Positions 22,192 to 34,217 of a stretch of DNA of 64,000 bases are shown piece by piece. The DNA comes from Calendula officinalis. Lineage: Eukaryota > Streptophyta > Magnoliopsida > Asterales > Asteraceae. Both the position numbers and the translations under genes were made by a program. Position 1 is the first letter of the stretch. Each line of letters opens with the position of its first letter. The notes under the pieces are model-generated. The model had not been told where the DNA came from. It worked only from the letters and a program-made list of their open reading frames with translations, and did no database searches. The stretch covers positions 25,228,208-25,292,207 of the forward strand of contig OY970832.1 in the NCBI GenBank assembly GCA_963853835.1, given 5' to 3'.

Positions 22192-23758
22192 GAGTTTTTT
22201 TTGTAAAAATGGGTTAATTTTTTTTAGGTACTTGCAAAAATGGGTTGTTTCTAAAACAAGTTGTAAAAATAGGTTGCTTTTTACCGGACCCACCTAAAAT
22301 CTAAATCTGAGATTTAAATGTTACATACCAGCCCTTTTATTGTTTTCACTTTAAGCCCCTCAAGTTTAAAAATATTGACACACTTTTAACAATTAATTCA
22401 CCTGCAAAAGTTGAAGCATCAACCATTCCCTGCAAATTCATAAATACGATTTGTTTTTATATTTAATTTACTAACTACTCACATTCCTCTTTCTTTTATA
22501 AACACAACAATTCTCTTAAAATTGTAATCTTAGTTTCTTTTTTTTTTCATGATTCACGTTTCTAATTTCAAGTATCAAGCTTCATTCCCAAAGTAATCTC
22601 AAGGTACACATTCTTGTCTAAATATTACGTAAAGTTTTTTTTTGAAACTGAAAGAAATTATTGAAGATCAAATAATGTGGCCTACAAATACTAGTTTTTG
22701 TAGATCTTCTTAGTAATTTTGAAGTATCAGAACCGGTTCAACCTCGTGATTTTGTGACCAACCCCTCAAATATACCATTTCCTTTACCTAATGACGATAG
22801 ATTTGAGACAGATAATGACTTTGGTTTTGATGATCCCAACCCCCAAATTAGTGATAATATTCTTAGTGAGTCAGTAAGTGAGGTTGAGGATGATTCTGAT
22901 GATGGGACTGAAACCCCAATTGTGAACTTTATGAATGATATTGGGGATGCAGCAGATGATGATGTAACAGATTTTCAAGACAACATTCGAATAGATATTT
23001 GGAATGAATCTGAAAACAAAGTAAGGTTAGGAATGCAATTTCAAAGTAAAGCACAGGTAAAAAAGGCAATAACACTTTGGTCAATTGCCCAAAATAGAGA
23101 GTTTAGAGTTTGTGAAAGTAAAAGTAGTTTTTGGATAGCAAAGTGTAAGACTCTAGGACGTGAAGGAGAAAGTTCTAATATTGACTCACATACAGCACCT
23201 TGTGCATGGTATGTTCGTGCAATGAAGAAGAAAAATCATCATATGTGGAAGATTACACGTTGGGTGGATGCACAAAATTGTTTCGGATCTTGTATAGGAA
23301 ATAATAACAGAAATTTAAACTCTGCAACAATTGCCTCGTACATCATCCACTCAATTAGAGAGGATGTTGCTTATCCCGTGAAACACATACAAGCAGATAT
23401 TAAAAATAGTCTAAATGTTGATATTTCTACTGATGTAATTCTAAGACTTTCTATTATAAATGATTTGACATAGAAATTATATATAATATATAGATATATG
23501 TATATGATATACAGATATATACATACAAAGTATTAGAAATAAAATAGATTACTAGAAATTGTTACTAGTGTTGGCAATATTTTCAAAGTTGAGGGGTTTA
23601 AAGTGAAAAGAAACAAAAGGGTTAATATGTAACATTTTAATCCCAAATTTAGATTTTATGTGGGTTCTTCAAAAAACAACCCATTTTTACAAAGGGTTTT
23701 AGAAACAACCCATTTTTGCAAACACTTAAAAAAATTAACCCATTTTTACAAAAAACTC
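22192..23758. mobile_element. Mutator-like element (MULE), deletion derivative
   Basis: A 9-10 bp duplication (TCATATTATG) flanks the element at 22182-22191 and 23759-23768. Terminal inverted repeats of about 200 bp begin GAGTTTTTTNTGTAAAAATG and include several GTAAAAATGGGTTN repeats. Inside is the N-terminal part of a MURA-type transposase (22754-23473). The 9-bp class of duplication and long inverted repeats define Mutator elements. The DDE catalytic core is gone, so it is non-autonomous. Confidence 0.9.
22754..23473 (+). pseudogene. N-terminal fragment of a MURA-type (MULE) transposase
   Basis: The frame opens at a GTG; the true start is not clear and may have been upstream. An acidic N-terminal stretch (to about residue 85) is followed by the MuDR DNA-binding domain (LGMQFQSKAQVKKAITLWSI, with Cys/His residues at FWIAKC, PCAWYV and then NCFGSCIGNNNRNLNSATIA). 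Similarity stops near 'NSLNVDIS', where full-length proteins continue into the DDE domain; the last 13 codons run into unrelated AT-rich DNA before a TAG. Such N-terminal fragments can at most bind element ends. Catalytic activity is impossible. Confidence 0.8.
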
Positions 23759-23808
23759 TCATATTATGCACAGACACACAAAAGAAGAGTATCTCAAAAT
23801 TTAAATAA

Positions 23809-24394
23809 GACCATGCGTAACGCACGACCGGTAGATCGGTCGTGACCTCCACCTCAGCCACACCCGACGCGTCCCCTGCGTTACGGCCAAGCACCTCCGA
23901 CGCGTCCCCTTTGTCTATCGGTCGACTACTCGACCGTTCAAGGTGTTGAAGGTCGTGAGAAAAAAGGAAGGAATTTTAGGGCTGAGAGAGGCTGAGAGAT
24001 TGATGCTTGAGGAAGAAAAATTACAGAGGAAGACAAAAAGTTGAGGAAGACGGCTGGGAAGAAATAGGGTTGAATAATATATACGCAATTTACCCTTTTT
24101 ACCATTTTTCATTATACAATCAATGACTTATTTCTTTTTTTTTACCCACTTTTAACTTGTTTTTTTATCAACTTTTATTAAATATTTCACATTTGAATTA
24201 ATGTTATATTTTTATTATTATTAATGTAATATTTTAATTATTAATGAATTTTTAAAAAAAAAAATCGATCGGTCACCCATTACGGGCATTTGGTCGCTGT
24301 CTGGTCGTGTGTTTGATCAGGAGAGAGAAAGCTGATGTGGCGCAGATGTGACAGGGGTGACCAAACTGGGTTTGGTCACCCATTACGCACAGTC
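23809..24394. mobile_element. PIF/Harbinger-type MITE
   Basis: TAA duplications flank it (23806-23808 and 24395-24397). The inverted ends are GACCATGCGTAACGCACGACC against GACTGTGCGTAATGGGTGACC. It is 586 bp and non-coding. The TWA duplication suggests Harbinger. It starts only about 40 bp after the MULE's duplication. Confidence 0.65.
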
Positions 24395-24397
24395 TAA

Positions 24398-25730
24398 GGG
24401 TTAAAAATATGGCCCCAAATTTAGAATTTTATTATAGGCTTGGGCCTATAATCTCTTTGCCCAAGGCCGGTAGTGTACTTATGCCCTACGGAATGGGCCA
24501 ACGGCGTGGGAGTAAGGGGTGATTTGGCAAGGGGCAACGCCGTGGCTTGGTATGGAACACCATTTCCCCCCAACACCGTGGGGGGTGGGCGTGGAGGAGC
24601 AAGCATGCAGACCATGGTTCGACCACGGTGTGTGAGGATTGCTTTTTGATAAATGGTGGCCTGTGATTGGTTGAGGGGTATTTTCTTTTTTATTATATTT
24701 AAAATTTAATAGAATAAAATGGTGTGGTGTGGTGTGGTGGGTATTTCCTAGAGATGATGTGGTGTGGTGGTGGTGTGGTGTATGATGTGGCGATGATGTG
24801 GCAGAAAAGGGCACCACCACATGTGGTGCCCATACCCAGCAGCCTTATGTGTCATGAAAAGATAATCTTGTCATAATTTGGGGTTTATTGAAAGTTGAGA
24901 TGACTTTATCAAGTTAAAAGATTTATTATTTAATAAAGTGGTATAATATGGAAAATATATAAGATCGGTGCCAACAGTAATACAACTAACGCCATCTTTT
25001 TGCCAAATTAACGTCACGTCGATTTACACTCCAATTGATATTCAACTGACATACCTATGCCAAAAATACTCATTTTTTTTTAGTTTTTTAGGCCCACCAC
25101 TATAAAATAACATACAAAAATACTAAATATCATATTAAATTGCAAGTCCCCCACCATTTTAGCATTTCTCCTTCTCTCCTGATGAATGAATTCAACTGAC
25201 GGAATTGAGGTGATGTGGCGTGCCAATGGGTGATGGTATCGGTTTCCCCTACCATTGGCAGTCTAAGCATCTTGAAAGGTTAAAACCCTTGAAGTGGTAG
25301 ATGCCCTAAAAAGTTAAAACTCTTCTTGTGTTTGACTTTTTTAGTCAAATTAGTGATTATAATGATTCAAATTATTGTAGAATGATTAGCATTTGTGAGA
25401 AGAGTATGGAGTCAGATTTCACGAATTGGAAGACCAACCACAATATTTTTGACCGTGGTAGTGATAGAGGGTGGTGGGTGATGATGATTGTAGGTGGTGA
25501 TGGTAATTTCAATTTTTTAAAGTTTAATTAATAAGGATAATTATAGTGAAATAATGAACATATAATATAGTAACTTAGTTAGTTATGACATTGTATTAAT
25601 AACACATAGATCACAAGTTCAAGTCTTGTATGATGTATATTTTTTATAAGACACAAACCTGTCACAAAATAGCATATATATTGGCTGAAAATTAAACTTT
25701 CCTAACTTGGGAAGATCTAAATATATATAA
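24398..25730. other. intergenic DNA with a GTGGT low-complexity tract
   Basis: 24718-24785 is a run of GTGGT/GTGTG words that yields a spurious His/Thr-rich minus-strand frame. The stretch 24440-24840 is CG-richer than its surroundings and may be another MITE, but no matching ends were found. At 24965-25265, weak inverted ends TGCCAACAGTA/TACCATTGGCA hint at a further MITE. No gene. Confidence 0.4.
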
Positions 25731-25732
25731 TA

Positions 25733-26035
25733 CTACCTCCGTATCAAAATAAGTGATACACTTTCTATTTATGGGTGGAACAAAATAAGTGATACACTTC
25801 CAAAACTTACCTTATTTGGTAAAAAATTGGGATCAATTCTCCACTAACTATCTACCTTAATAAAGTGAAATTACCATTTTACCTTTAGTTTTACTTTTAA
25901 ACATCATTAATACCATTTCATTCCAAAGAAGTGGGGACCAATTATCCACTTTAATCTATTTTAAACCACTTTTTAGTTTTTTGCCTCAAAACCCACAATT
26001 CTATAAATGTATCACTTATTTTGATACGGAGGTAG
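25733..26035. mobile_element. Stowaway-like MITE
   Basis: The ends CTACCTCCGTATCAAAATAA and its reverse complement are flanked by TA (25731-25732 and 26036-26037). It is 303 bp and non-coding. It is a related but distinct subfamily from the CTCCCTCC elements here. Confidence 0.88.
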
Positions 26036-26037
26036 TA

Positions 26038-28473
26038 AGAGAAATGATATATGTGCATACTATTTGTTTTTATTTGCTTACTCATTTGATCACGATAAGT
26101 ATCAATATCAAGAGATTGTATAAAAAAAGTTTTATTAAATTACACATAAATAGATTTATGTATCATATCAAGATATAGTAACAATGTGACATCGGATTCG
26201 AAAAATAGCCAACCGGTCTGGACCGCTCTTTACCAAATAGGCCCAGTGTTTTCTCATAGACCGTCTGGGCCTTTTTAAGACTGTTTTCTTGATAGACCAT
26301 TTGGGGTGGGTCAGGCCCACGTTATTGCGTTTTGAAGAGTACAATTATTAACTTCTTTTAAAAACACAGAATATGATTATTAATTTTGTTGTACATTCTT
26401 ATCAGAAATTAAATGATAACAGATAATCAATGATCTTATTAATACTTTGATATTTAAGATCGACTTGGATTATTAATGTTAAAGCTGAGAATATATACTA
26501 CTTCGTATTATTTTTTAAAAACAAATTTAATCGATTAACCAACGAACTAACTTGTAAGAGTAAATTTAATGAAGTCTTCATCTTAAGTAGTTTAACATCC
26601 TAAAATCTGAATTTTTAGCAAAACATTAGTGATTTAAATCCTTATTAGTTTTATTGCAATATGAATATCTTATTTAAACTCGAAATGTTTCATAAACTTG
26701 TATATAACAAACGATGGCAAAAAGACCCGAACCTCATGGGAAACCCGAACTAAATGGCGCAGGCAAGGGTTAATGAGGATCCGAGCGGGAAATGGAGAAA
26801 TAACGGGCTTTTCCCCTCAGGGATCGGGGCAGTGAGTCGGATTCCCGCCCTGCTCCGGTTATAGGTTATATTAAAATTTTAGTATATTTCATATATAAAT
26901 TTATATTATATTATATTTAATATTTTAAATATCGATTACTTCATGAAAAAACACCGGCTTACAAAGATCTGGTAAATATTGATTAGAAATTGGAGTTACT
27001 TAGTTTTAAAAACATATATTTAATATTGCTTTGTGTGTTTCGAAAGAATGCAATAACAACAAATTAATACTTAAATATTAATGACATTGCCGAAGCTCTT
27101 TTCCTATTAATCCTGTTTTGTTGTAAAAAAAACACTTAAATAAGATTAACTAACCTATAACCCGTGATAAATCCCGGGCGGCTTATAATTTGTTTTTTAT
27201 AATTTTTATTTCTTTAAAAATACTTTATTCATGGAATATTTTGTACCTATTGGATTTGTACTTTTGAAACATTTACATAATTTTCATAAAGTCTAACATA
27301 ATAAATAAAGCCGATTGTTGTATAATCTTACTACAAAGGCCGATAAATGTATATGACCCAAAAAGAGCAAGTACTATGAGGTGTATGAGTACATCCTCTT
27401 CGATATTTTGTATTACTGCAAGATTAATTATGAAACCCAGATTTTGAATTTGAGTGATACGGAGTATTTCTCATAACCTACATAAAACGGTTGCATCCAC
27501 ACTTTGAACCATAATCGTAATTGGTTCAAATTTAAACTTTGACCCCTAACGGCAATAGCTACATGTGTGAATGGTTTTTGGTTCTTGTTAGTTCGGGCTC
27601 GCGCCCGCAGTTAAGCTCATTTAGCCCATCACCATTGATATTTGATCGATAAGCTTACATACAACATTAGAAGCAAAATTCAAGCAAAATTATGAAGAAA
27701 ATAAAACAATCGGTAAAAATAAAACAAATGGACAGTACTTAGTGAAAACCTAAAAAGCACAATCAATTACACAATAAAACATGACGTATTGTTGAAATCA
27801 CGTATTGCTTCCATAAGAATGCTTCCATAAGAATGCCTGAAATTACGGGCCCAACATATCAAAAACGGGTGAAAATTAGGAGATGAAAAATCAGGATTGC
27901 CAACGTGCATTTTGATTTATGATGTGGCAAAGATGACGTGGCAAGATGATGTGGAATAGATGACATGTATTGCTTTCTGTTATTAAAGATAGAGATAGTG
28001 ATATCTTGTCTAATGCATCTTATTGAAATCTTGTATGTCATATAAATAACAGTGACATACGATACAATATAATATTATAATAACAAAACATTATAATTAA
28101 TAATACAATACAATGTTTATAAAGTGTACAATGATGTAAAAATGACCTCTATTCTTATGGTATGTGCCTCAATCAATAAGGGATAATAAAACATTTAGAC
28201 ATTGCAAAAATGACGCAAGATTAATTATTTTTCAAGTCTCTTGTGGTTGACTTCATTGACTTCTAAGAAATGCCACTGATTGATGACCCAACCTATAATT
28301 TGTTTTATTGCCCCTCGATGTTATATTTTAATGGTATAGATATAATAGAAAATTTGTATTATTTCATACTAAAATTTTCTACACATATGTAATACATTAA
28401 TTTTATTTCAAATCTCATCTCTTGATTTGGATATTTATATTCATCAAATGAGTAAGAAAATAAATATGAACAT
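26038..28473. other. intergenic DNA
   Basis: AT-rich, with no gene. Around 26700-26870 is a GC-richer stretch (CCCGAACC, CGGGAAA, CCTCAGGGATCGGGG) resembling a dispersed plant repeat without visible ends. At 27806-27836 GCTTCCATAAGAAT is repeated in tandem. Nothing else supportable was seen. Confidence 0.4.
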
Positions 28474-28476
28474 TTA

Positions 28477-28827
28477 GAGCATCAGGTATGGTAACATAAG
28501 TCGGAATGTCACCTCTGCGCCAAATCATTATTTCACATTTCACATTTAAAACCTCCAAATACCCCCTCTACCATCACTAACCAATAATACTCCTATGGGA
28601 ACCACCAAAATACATTTCACTCACAAAATACACTTGAAAAAATAAAAACCTCTCTCCTCTCATTTCCCATTGGTCCCAAAACACCCTCTCTCCTCCCATT
28701 GGCTCGTGGCCTAAGTTGGCTATCTGACTTGGGGTGGGGTTTAACATGGCGCACGGTATGGTGACGCGGGTCGGATGTGAGGTGACGTCCAACTTAGATA
28801 AGGGGTATGTTACCATACCTGATGCTC
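28477..28827. mobile_element. PIF/Harbinger-type (Tourist-like) MITE
   Basis: TTA duplications (28474-28476 and 28828-28830) flank inverted ends GAGCATCAGGTATGGTAACA and its reverse complement. It is 351 bp, with no genuine coding capacity. Three-base TTA duplications and G-rich ends fit Tourist-like elements. Confidence 0.85.
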
Positions 28828-29439
28828 TTAGTAGGAAGTAATACCATATCTCTAGATTATAAATTAATGATATAAACATTTTGAAATTGTGACAATATAT
28901 TTGTTTGGATGGTCATTGACTTGGATGAAAACTCCAAAAGGGTCAAATTCCCTGACCTCACAAACTGCTCTAAACCTTCATACCTGCTACACGCGGTTTG
29001 AATTTAATTTACAAGTCAAACATTTCACTTCCTTACACGTACCATCATGGGAAATCAGGTGAAAAAGAACCAGTAAACTTCTAGGCCCGTATATTTAACA
29101 AGGGTGATGGCTATTGACTATTGGTAGAATTTGATCTTCATAAGGGTGAGATTTCTAAGCGGTCACAGGTTGAATTCAAAGAAGTAAAGAAAAATACCCT
29201 CTTGTGGCAATGAAGGTTCATCAATGCCGACTCCTGGCTATCCGCAAAGCAAGTAGTCGTATTGGAATTAGTCAGCTTGCAAAGCAAGTCGAACCAGGTT
29301 ACTAAAATAAACTTGTAAAATTAAATATTTATCTAAAACGCACTTTAGAATTTAGTATTGTGGAACATGGTGTCTAGTATTTAGATGCTTGCTATCATTT
29401 GTCTAGTTAACATAAGATATATTTCACATGAACTATTTT

Positions 29440-29528
29440 GGTGACCGTCGGAAATCCGTCGGTAGGAGCTGTTTCTAATGGATTTCATACCGGTTTGTCA
29501 GTCGCTAAAGCCCGTATTTGCTGTAGTG
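29440..29528. mobile_element. orphan end of a CACTA (En/Spm) transposon
   Basis: Reading the minus strand from 29528: CACTACAGCAAATACGGGC, the CACTA terminal signature, followed inward by GACAAACCGG and, near 29440-29465, ACCGTCGG/CCGTCGGTA subterminal words. No opposite CACTA end was found nearby, so it is a truncated relic. Confidence 0.6.
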
Positions 29529-29760
29529 TAAAAGACGCTAGAAACTGCTTAAAAAGGGAGGGGAAAAAACCTTATCTGGGTATGTTTTTCATCCATCTTT
29601 ATACGACTTTTTGGACTTAAAAACAAATTAAACATAAAATTCAACGATAAAGGCAAAGAGTTTGTTTTCTTGGATGCTACAAGCAAATGGATTTGTTAGA
29701 AGGATAGTGTTGACCTTTTTTTTATCAAATATTAAAATATCTTAGGCAAGTAACTTTGTA

Positions 29761-30025
29761 CTCCCTCCGTCCCACAAAAAAACTTTACATTTCTCACTAA
29801 CCTTTTGTCCCACAAAAAAGTTTACATTTCTCACATTTGATGGACCCCACATAATAAAATATTATTATTACTAAGAATTACACCATTAATATCCAATAAT
29901 TATCTTTCTCTCTCCAATCAAACCTTATATTTTAATCAAAGGTATTACTAGTGACCCCACCACTAAATATCACCTAAAATCTTGTGCCCATAAGAAATGT
30001 AAACTTCTTTGTGGGACGGAGGGAG
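29761..30025. mobile_element. Stowaway MITE (Tc1/Mariner type)
   Basis: Ends CTCCCTCCGTCCCACAAA and its reverse complement, TA on both sides (29759-29760 and 30026-30027), 265 bp. It is the same family as 3164-3427. Confidence 0.9.
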
Positions 30026-30215
30026 TATAATATATTGATGAAACTAAAAACTCAAATTATATATTTAATTAAATAAGAAAGTTCGAGTGAAAAATTGGCG
30101 TTCATAGGAAAATTGGGGTTCATAGGTCAAGAAACAAGAGCGTCCGGTTTTTGCGTCCCTACAGGCTACAAATTAATCAACTCAGAGCGTGTGTGGTCCT
30201 TAGGTTTCTTTTGTT

Positions 30216-30318
30216 TTTTTTTTAATCTAATCCTAATTACCACTTATGTCCACGACGAGACTTGAACCCTTGACCACATAGTCAAGAGGCAAACACCACC
30301 GCTAGGCCAAAGGCCCTT
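30216..30318 (-). mobile_element. tRNA-derived SINE
   Basis: On the minus strand: GGCCTAGCGGTGG (box A-like), then GGGTTCAAGTCTCG (box B), CGTGGACA, a short body and an A-rich tail. A 16-bp duplication TTAGGTT(T/C)CTTTTGTT flanks it at 30200-30215 and 30319-30334 with one mismatch. The tRNA-like promoter, A-tail and long variable duplication mark a SINE mobilised by LINE-type target-primed reverse transcription. Confidence 0.75.
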
Positions 30319-30679
30319 TTAGGTTCCTTTTGTTAGATTTATATTTCTATATACTGTATTTTTGTTTGGTCAGTTTTGTGATTTATTTTTTTCTTTAGTG
30401 ACACTTTTTCTAATCTTAGTGACACTTTTTAGTGAAATTTGTTACTTTTAGTGACACTTATTTCTAACATGTCACTACTCACATTGTCTTTCTTGCAGAT
30501 AAAAGTAATAGGTTTTTACCCGCGTAATGGTGTGATTAGGATATTTTTATATGATGCTCAAAAGACTGTTTATTGTTATTAATACAAAAAGATTGTTTTA
30601 GATTAACAAAACAATATATGAGTTCTAAAATATTTTATTTTCAAAATATTTTCAATGTCATAACTCTTAAATATATATA

Positions 30680-30992
30680 CTTCCTCCGATTCAAAATAAA
30701 TGATACACTTTGTGTTTCATGGTTTTTAAGGTAAAAGATTATAATGAGGGTTAAATTAGATAAATTATATAGTTAGTGGGGAATGGGTCCCACAATTTTT
30801 GAATAAATTAAGGTTAATGATATTTAAAAGTAAAAAGTAAGGGTATAAGGGTCATTTCGCTTTATAAAGTAGGTAGTTAGTGGGTGTGGAGCCCACTACT
30901 TTTTACCAAATAAGTTAAAATTTTAAAGTGTATCACTTATTTTGAATCACCCAAATATGGAAAATGTATCACTTATTTTGAATCGGATGAAG
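30680..30992. mobile_element. Stowaway-like MITE
   Basis: Ends CTTCCTCCGATTCAAAATAA and CACTTATTTTGAATCGGATGAAG (trimmed) form near-perfect inverted repeats with TA on both sides (30678-30679 and 30993-30994). Length is 313 bp. The right terminal block occurs twice in tandem (about 30930-30950 and 30967-30985). Confidence 0.82.
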
Positions 30993-31310
30993 TATTAATT
31001 TTATATTTAGTATTATTTTATATTAAAAAACAAAATATATGCCCTAATATATTTCCTATGATAAATAAAATTTAAAGTTAGGAAGATTTACTCGTGCTAA
31101 CTATGAGCTACCCGCAAAATCTTCTTTTTAACATTTTATGATGTTTTTTTTGGTAGCTTTATGTAAGTTATTGGGTAATAAAAAAAATTTAAAACTAAGG
31201 AAAAGAGAAAAGAAAAAAGAAAAAAAAAGTTCACATAAAGATGGTAAATATTTAGATAAAATTGGTTATTTTTAACGTTTCTAATTTACTTTTACGCAAT
31301 GCCTCTCTAT

Positions 31311-31707
31311 TAGGGCTGTCAAAACCTGACACGACACGACAAAAATACACGAAACGAAACGAAATTGGCACGAAACTGAAATTTGAATTCGTGTTCGTGT
31401 TGTGCAAAATAAACACGAAGTCGTGTCGTGTCGTGTCGTGTTCGTGTTCAGAGATTAACACGAAATTGACACGATAGTTATGATTTTGTCGTGTTTTTCG
31501 TGTTTGTCGTGTTTTTAGCATGTAATAAGTAAGAAATTTGTTATTTATTTTGTGTTGTCGTGTTTGTCGTTTTTTAATCGTGTCGTGTTCGTGTTTCCAA
31601 AATAAAACACGACTTCGTGTCGTGTCGTTTTCGTGTTGGACGAATTCGTGTCGTGTCGTGTCGTGTTATCCAGAAACACGAAACGATAGCACGATTTGAC
31701 AGCTCTA
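31311..31707. mobile_element. hAT-type MITE with GTGTC repeats
   Basis: Ends TAGGGCTGTCAAA and TTTGACAGCTCTA, with 8-bp duplications CTCTCTAT/CTTTCTAT (31303-31310 and 31708-31715, one mismatch). The inside is made of CGTGTCGTGTCGTG-like repeats that give spurious frames on both strands. It is non-coding. Confidence 0.78.
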
Positions 31708-31799
31708 CTTTCTATCTATATTACTCTAGCTCAAAGTGACACAGAGACAACTTTTTAAACATTAACTATGGTTAAACAATACTTTATTTTAACGCCTTT

Positions 31800-31980
31800 G
31801 GTAAATTAGTGGTTCGACACTAGACACTGATATCTACAAGGGGTAGTAAGCCTTCCCTCGAACCCTCCACCTATGGGCAATAAACCCCACCATTTGTCCA
31901 CGACGGAATTTAAACCCATAGCCTATAGTTCATATGGAGCACCTTATCTCTTTCATCATTACCACTTATGAACCCATGAC
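31800..31980 (-). mobile_element. SINE-like relic
   Basis: On the minus strand GGGTTTAAATTCCGTCGTGG matches the box B region of the SINE at 30216-30318, followed by a body with GGTGGGGTTTATTGCCC and GGGTTCGAGGGAAGG. Ends and target duplication were not found, so this is low confidence. Confidence 0.35.
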
Positions 31981-33160
31981 CTATCACTCTTTAAAATTTA
32001 ATGATGTTTCTACTTAAGAACTGTTTTAATAATTCCTATACTAAGATCCAATAACTAACACATAAAGACGATAATTTAATACGAGATAAAGACAGTATTA
32101 TACTTACTCGTCAACGCTAGTGACGAGAGATAGACCACTTTTCTTCTATGCCCATAAAGAAATGGACACGATAATTGCAACAACCGAATTATTTAAAAAC
32201 GTTGACTCAAATTTTAATATAAAAAAACAGGGATATTTTATACACGAAAAATTATGATACATCACGTACTACCTTCACAAGTTTGTTTTAATCAACTTCG
32301 ATTTTGTTCACAGTGGACTTAAATTCATAATCAATAAGTTATGAACAATATCTTACACAAAACTCCAATACCCCTAAGTTACAAATCTTTGGTGTTTAGG
32401 TAGTTAAGTGTACTTCGCGCAATGCTGTAGTATGTCAATAAATATTCAAGTTGTACAACATTTATCTATATCAAGTGTTATTTACATGATTGTATCCAAT
32501 TTGTTTCTATCCTTGGTTATAATGTAAACTCATATTTTTTTAGTTTTACTTTATGTAGTTTATGTAGTAGCGTGCGTGCGTATACAACTCATGTCAACCC
32601 AATTTTTATTTTTTTTGGTAAAAATAAGAACACATAATTTATTATTTTGAAAATTTAAGCATCATTAAAAACAAACTTTCTATAGGAAAAAAACTAATAA
32701 CTATAAATATAAAAAAATATTAGTCTATAGTCTAGTATTATGTTAGACTCAAGTTTTAGTTTAATAAAGTGTTAGAGGTTTTCGGAAGGGTGATGACAAT
32801 GATGAAGTTCGACTCGTTGCCTTCTTTTGGCTGTTCAAAAAAAAGTATTAATTATAATAATAATTATTATAGGTAATCTATTATTTTTAGTTACATGAAA
32901 ATTTATTAATTTATACAAATATAAATTTTTTAGCGTGAAGCATCATTTTTAAAAAAGTATTAAACATTAAAGTTCAGGGTGGTAATCATCATGTCAGAAA
33001 AGTTATAGTTTAGAGAAGTAAAATGTAATTTTAGGAAAGTAGTTTAGAGAAGTTATACTTTGATTATTTCTCCCACTGTAAATAAATAGTAAAAAAAAGA
33101 CAGTTAGGTGTTGGCAAAATCTCATTGGTGAGGTACTGTTCATTATTTAGTAAATGTATA
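31981..33160. other. intergenic DNA
   Basis: AT-rich, with no gene and no bounded repeat recognised. It forms the left flank of the outer copia element. Confidence 0.4.
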
Positions 33161-34157
33161 TGTTGGGTCGCTAAAATCATCCCCCACTAAAAAGGATTTA
33201 ATGAAGACAAACAGGCAATAGTTAGAAGATAATCTGAAGATTCGTTCTTCAGATTGTGAGTGCCTGAGAATCTGATACGTTCAGATTCATTGCACTTGGC
33301 AACAAGATCTGAACAACAATAGAAGCAAACGATCAGTTCCCCGTGCGGAATTAGAGACTGATCAACGATTCAGATAGTTGTAGTAGGTTAAACGAATAGT
33401 TGACAAGAACGATGAGTCTTGAAGACAAATACTTTCCTAAGTACAAATCTTAGTGAAGGTCACTGAAGCTGTCTAGTACCTGAAGAAACATGAGTATCCG
33501 AAGACTCATGGTGATCTGAAGCATATCTCAAGGTCTGAAGATTCGGTGACACAGAAAGACACAAGTGTTACACAAAGATCGAGTGTCGCCGACAAAAGGA
33601 ATCCTATGCAAATCTTTTAGAAGATATCGGCGATCACAAGATGACAGAAAGCACTGTCAGAATTCCATTAGTAGTACTCGTCCCATGAAATATTATCTGC
33701 ACCAACGGAATTCATACACGTAGACAAATTCGTACATTCCATAGATGTCACGTTTGAGAAACACTATAAATAGAAGACTTGATGGACGAATTACGTGTGC
33801 ACCCAACAACATTCTCACCTTGCTAAAAGCTTTATTAGTTAAATATTCTTGAGCAAAGTGTGAACAACCTGTGATACCTCTTGTCACTTGTTTCATCAAT
33901 TGAATCATTGTAACAAACGCGTCTGATCTTGTGTTTGATTATATGTTGATCAATACTTGTCTTAGACAGTATTTGTAATTGTCTATATCTCACAAGTAGT
34001 TTAGTTAGGATTCGTGTTCTTAGCTATTCCGCAACTACTTGTATCTTTGTTATCATTATTGATTAATAAAGGAGAGTTTATTTTAGTTGAGTGTTCACTA
34101 TTAATTTGGTCAGTTGAACTGTATAAGTGTTGTCTATCACTTATCACGGGACTAACA
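33161..34157 (+). repeat. 5' LTR of the outer copia element
   Basis: 997 bp, TGTTGGG...CTAACA, immediately followed by the primer binding site. Its last about 634 bp (from 33524) recur at 49937-50569. Confidence 0.85.
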
Positions 34158-34159
34158 AT

Positions 34160-34171
34160 TGGTATTAGAGC
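34160..34171 (+). promoter_or_regulatory. primer binding site (initiator tRNA-Met type)
   Basis: TGGTATTAGAGC, one base off the common copia TGGTATCAGAGC, two bases after the LTR end. It primes minus-strand DNA synthesis in the family. Confidence 0.8.
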
Positions 34172-34217
34172 AGGACAGTTAATTTATAATTGTTGATCTG
34201 TTTACTTACTGGTCAAA

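Noticed and set aside
24479..24820. His/Thr-rich minus-strand frame
   Set aside because: Translation of a (GTGGT)n low-complexity tract; no conserved residues.
24440..24840. Possible MITE around the GTGGT tract
   Set aside because: Sequence composition is element-like but no matching inverted ends or target duplication could be found.
24965..25265. Possible Harbinger MITE with TGCCAACAGTA/TACCATTGGCA ends
   Set aside because: Inverted similarity is only about 10 bp and no duplication is evident.
30216..30318. tRNA gene
   Set aside because: Box A and B are present but the acceptor stem and cloverleaf do not form, and a target duplication and A-tail flank it; a SINE.
31252..31521. Frames in the GTGTC/ACACG repeats
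   Set aside because: Simple-repeat translation inside a hAT MITE.
34014..34196. Short frame in the outer copia LTR (and its copy at 50426)
   Set aside because: It lies in the LTR and PBS region; the two copies diverge with stops.
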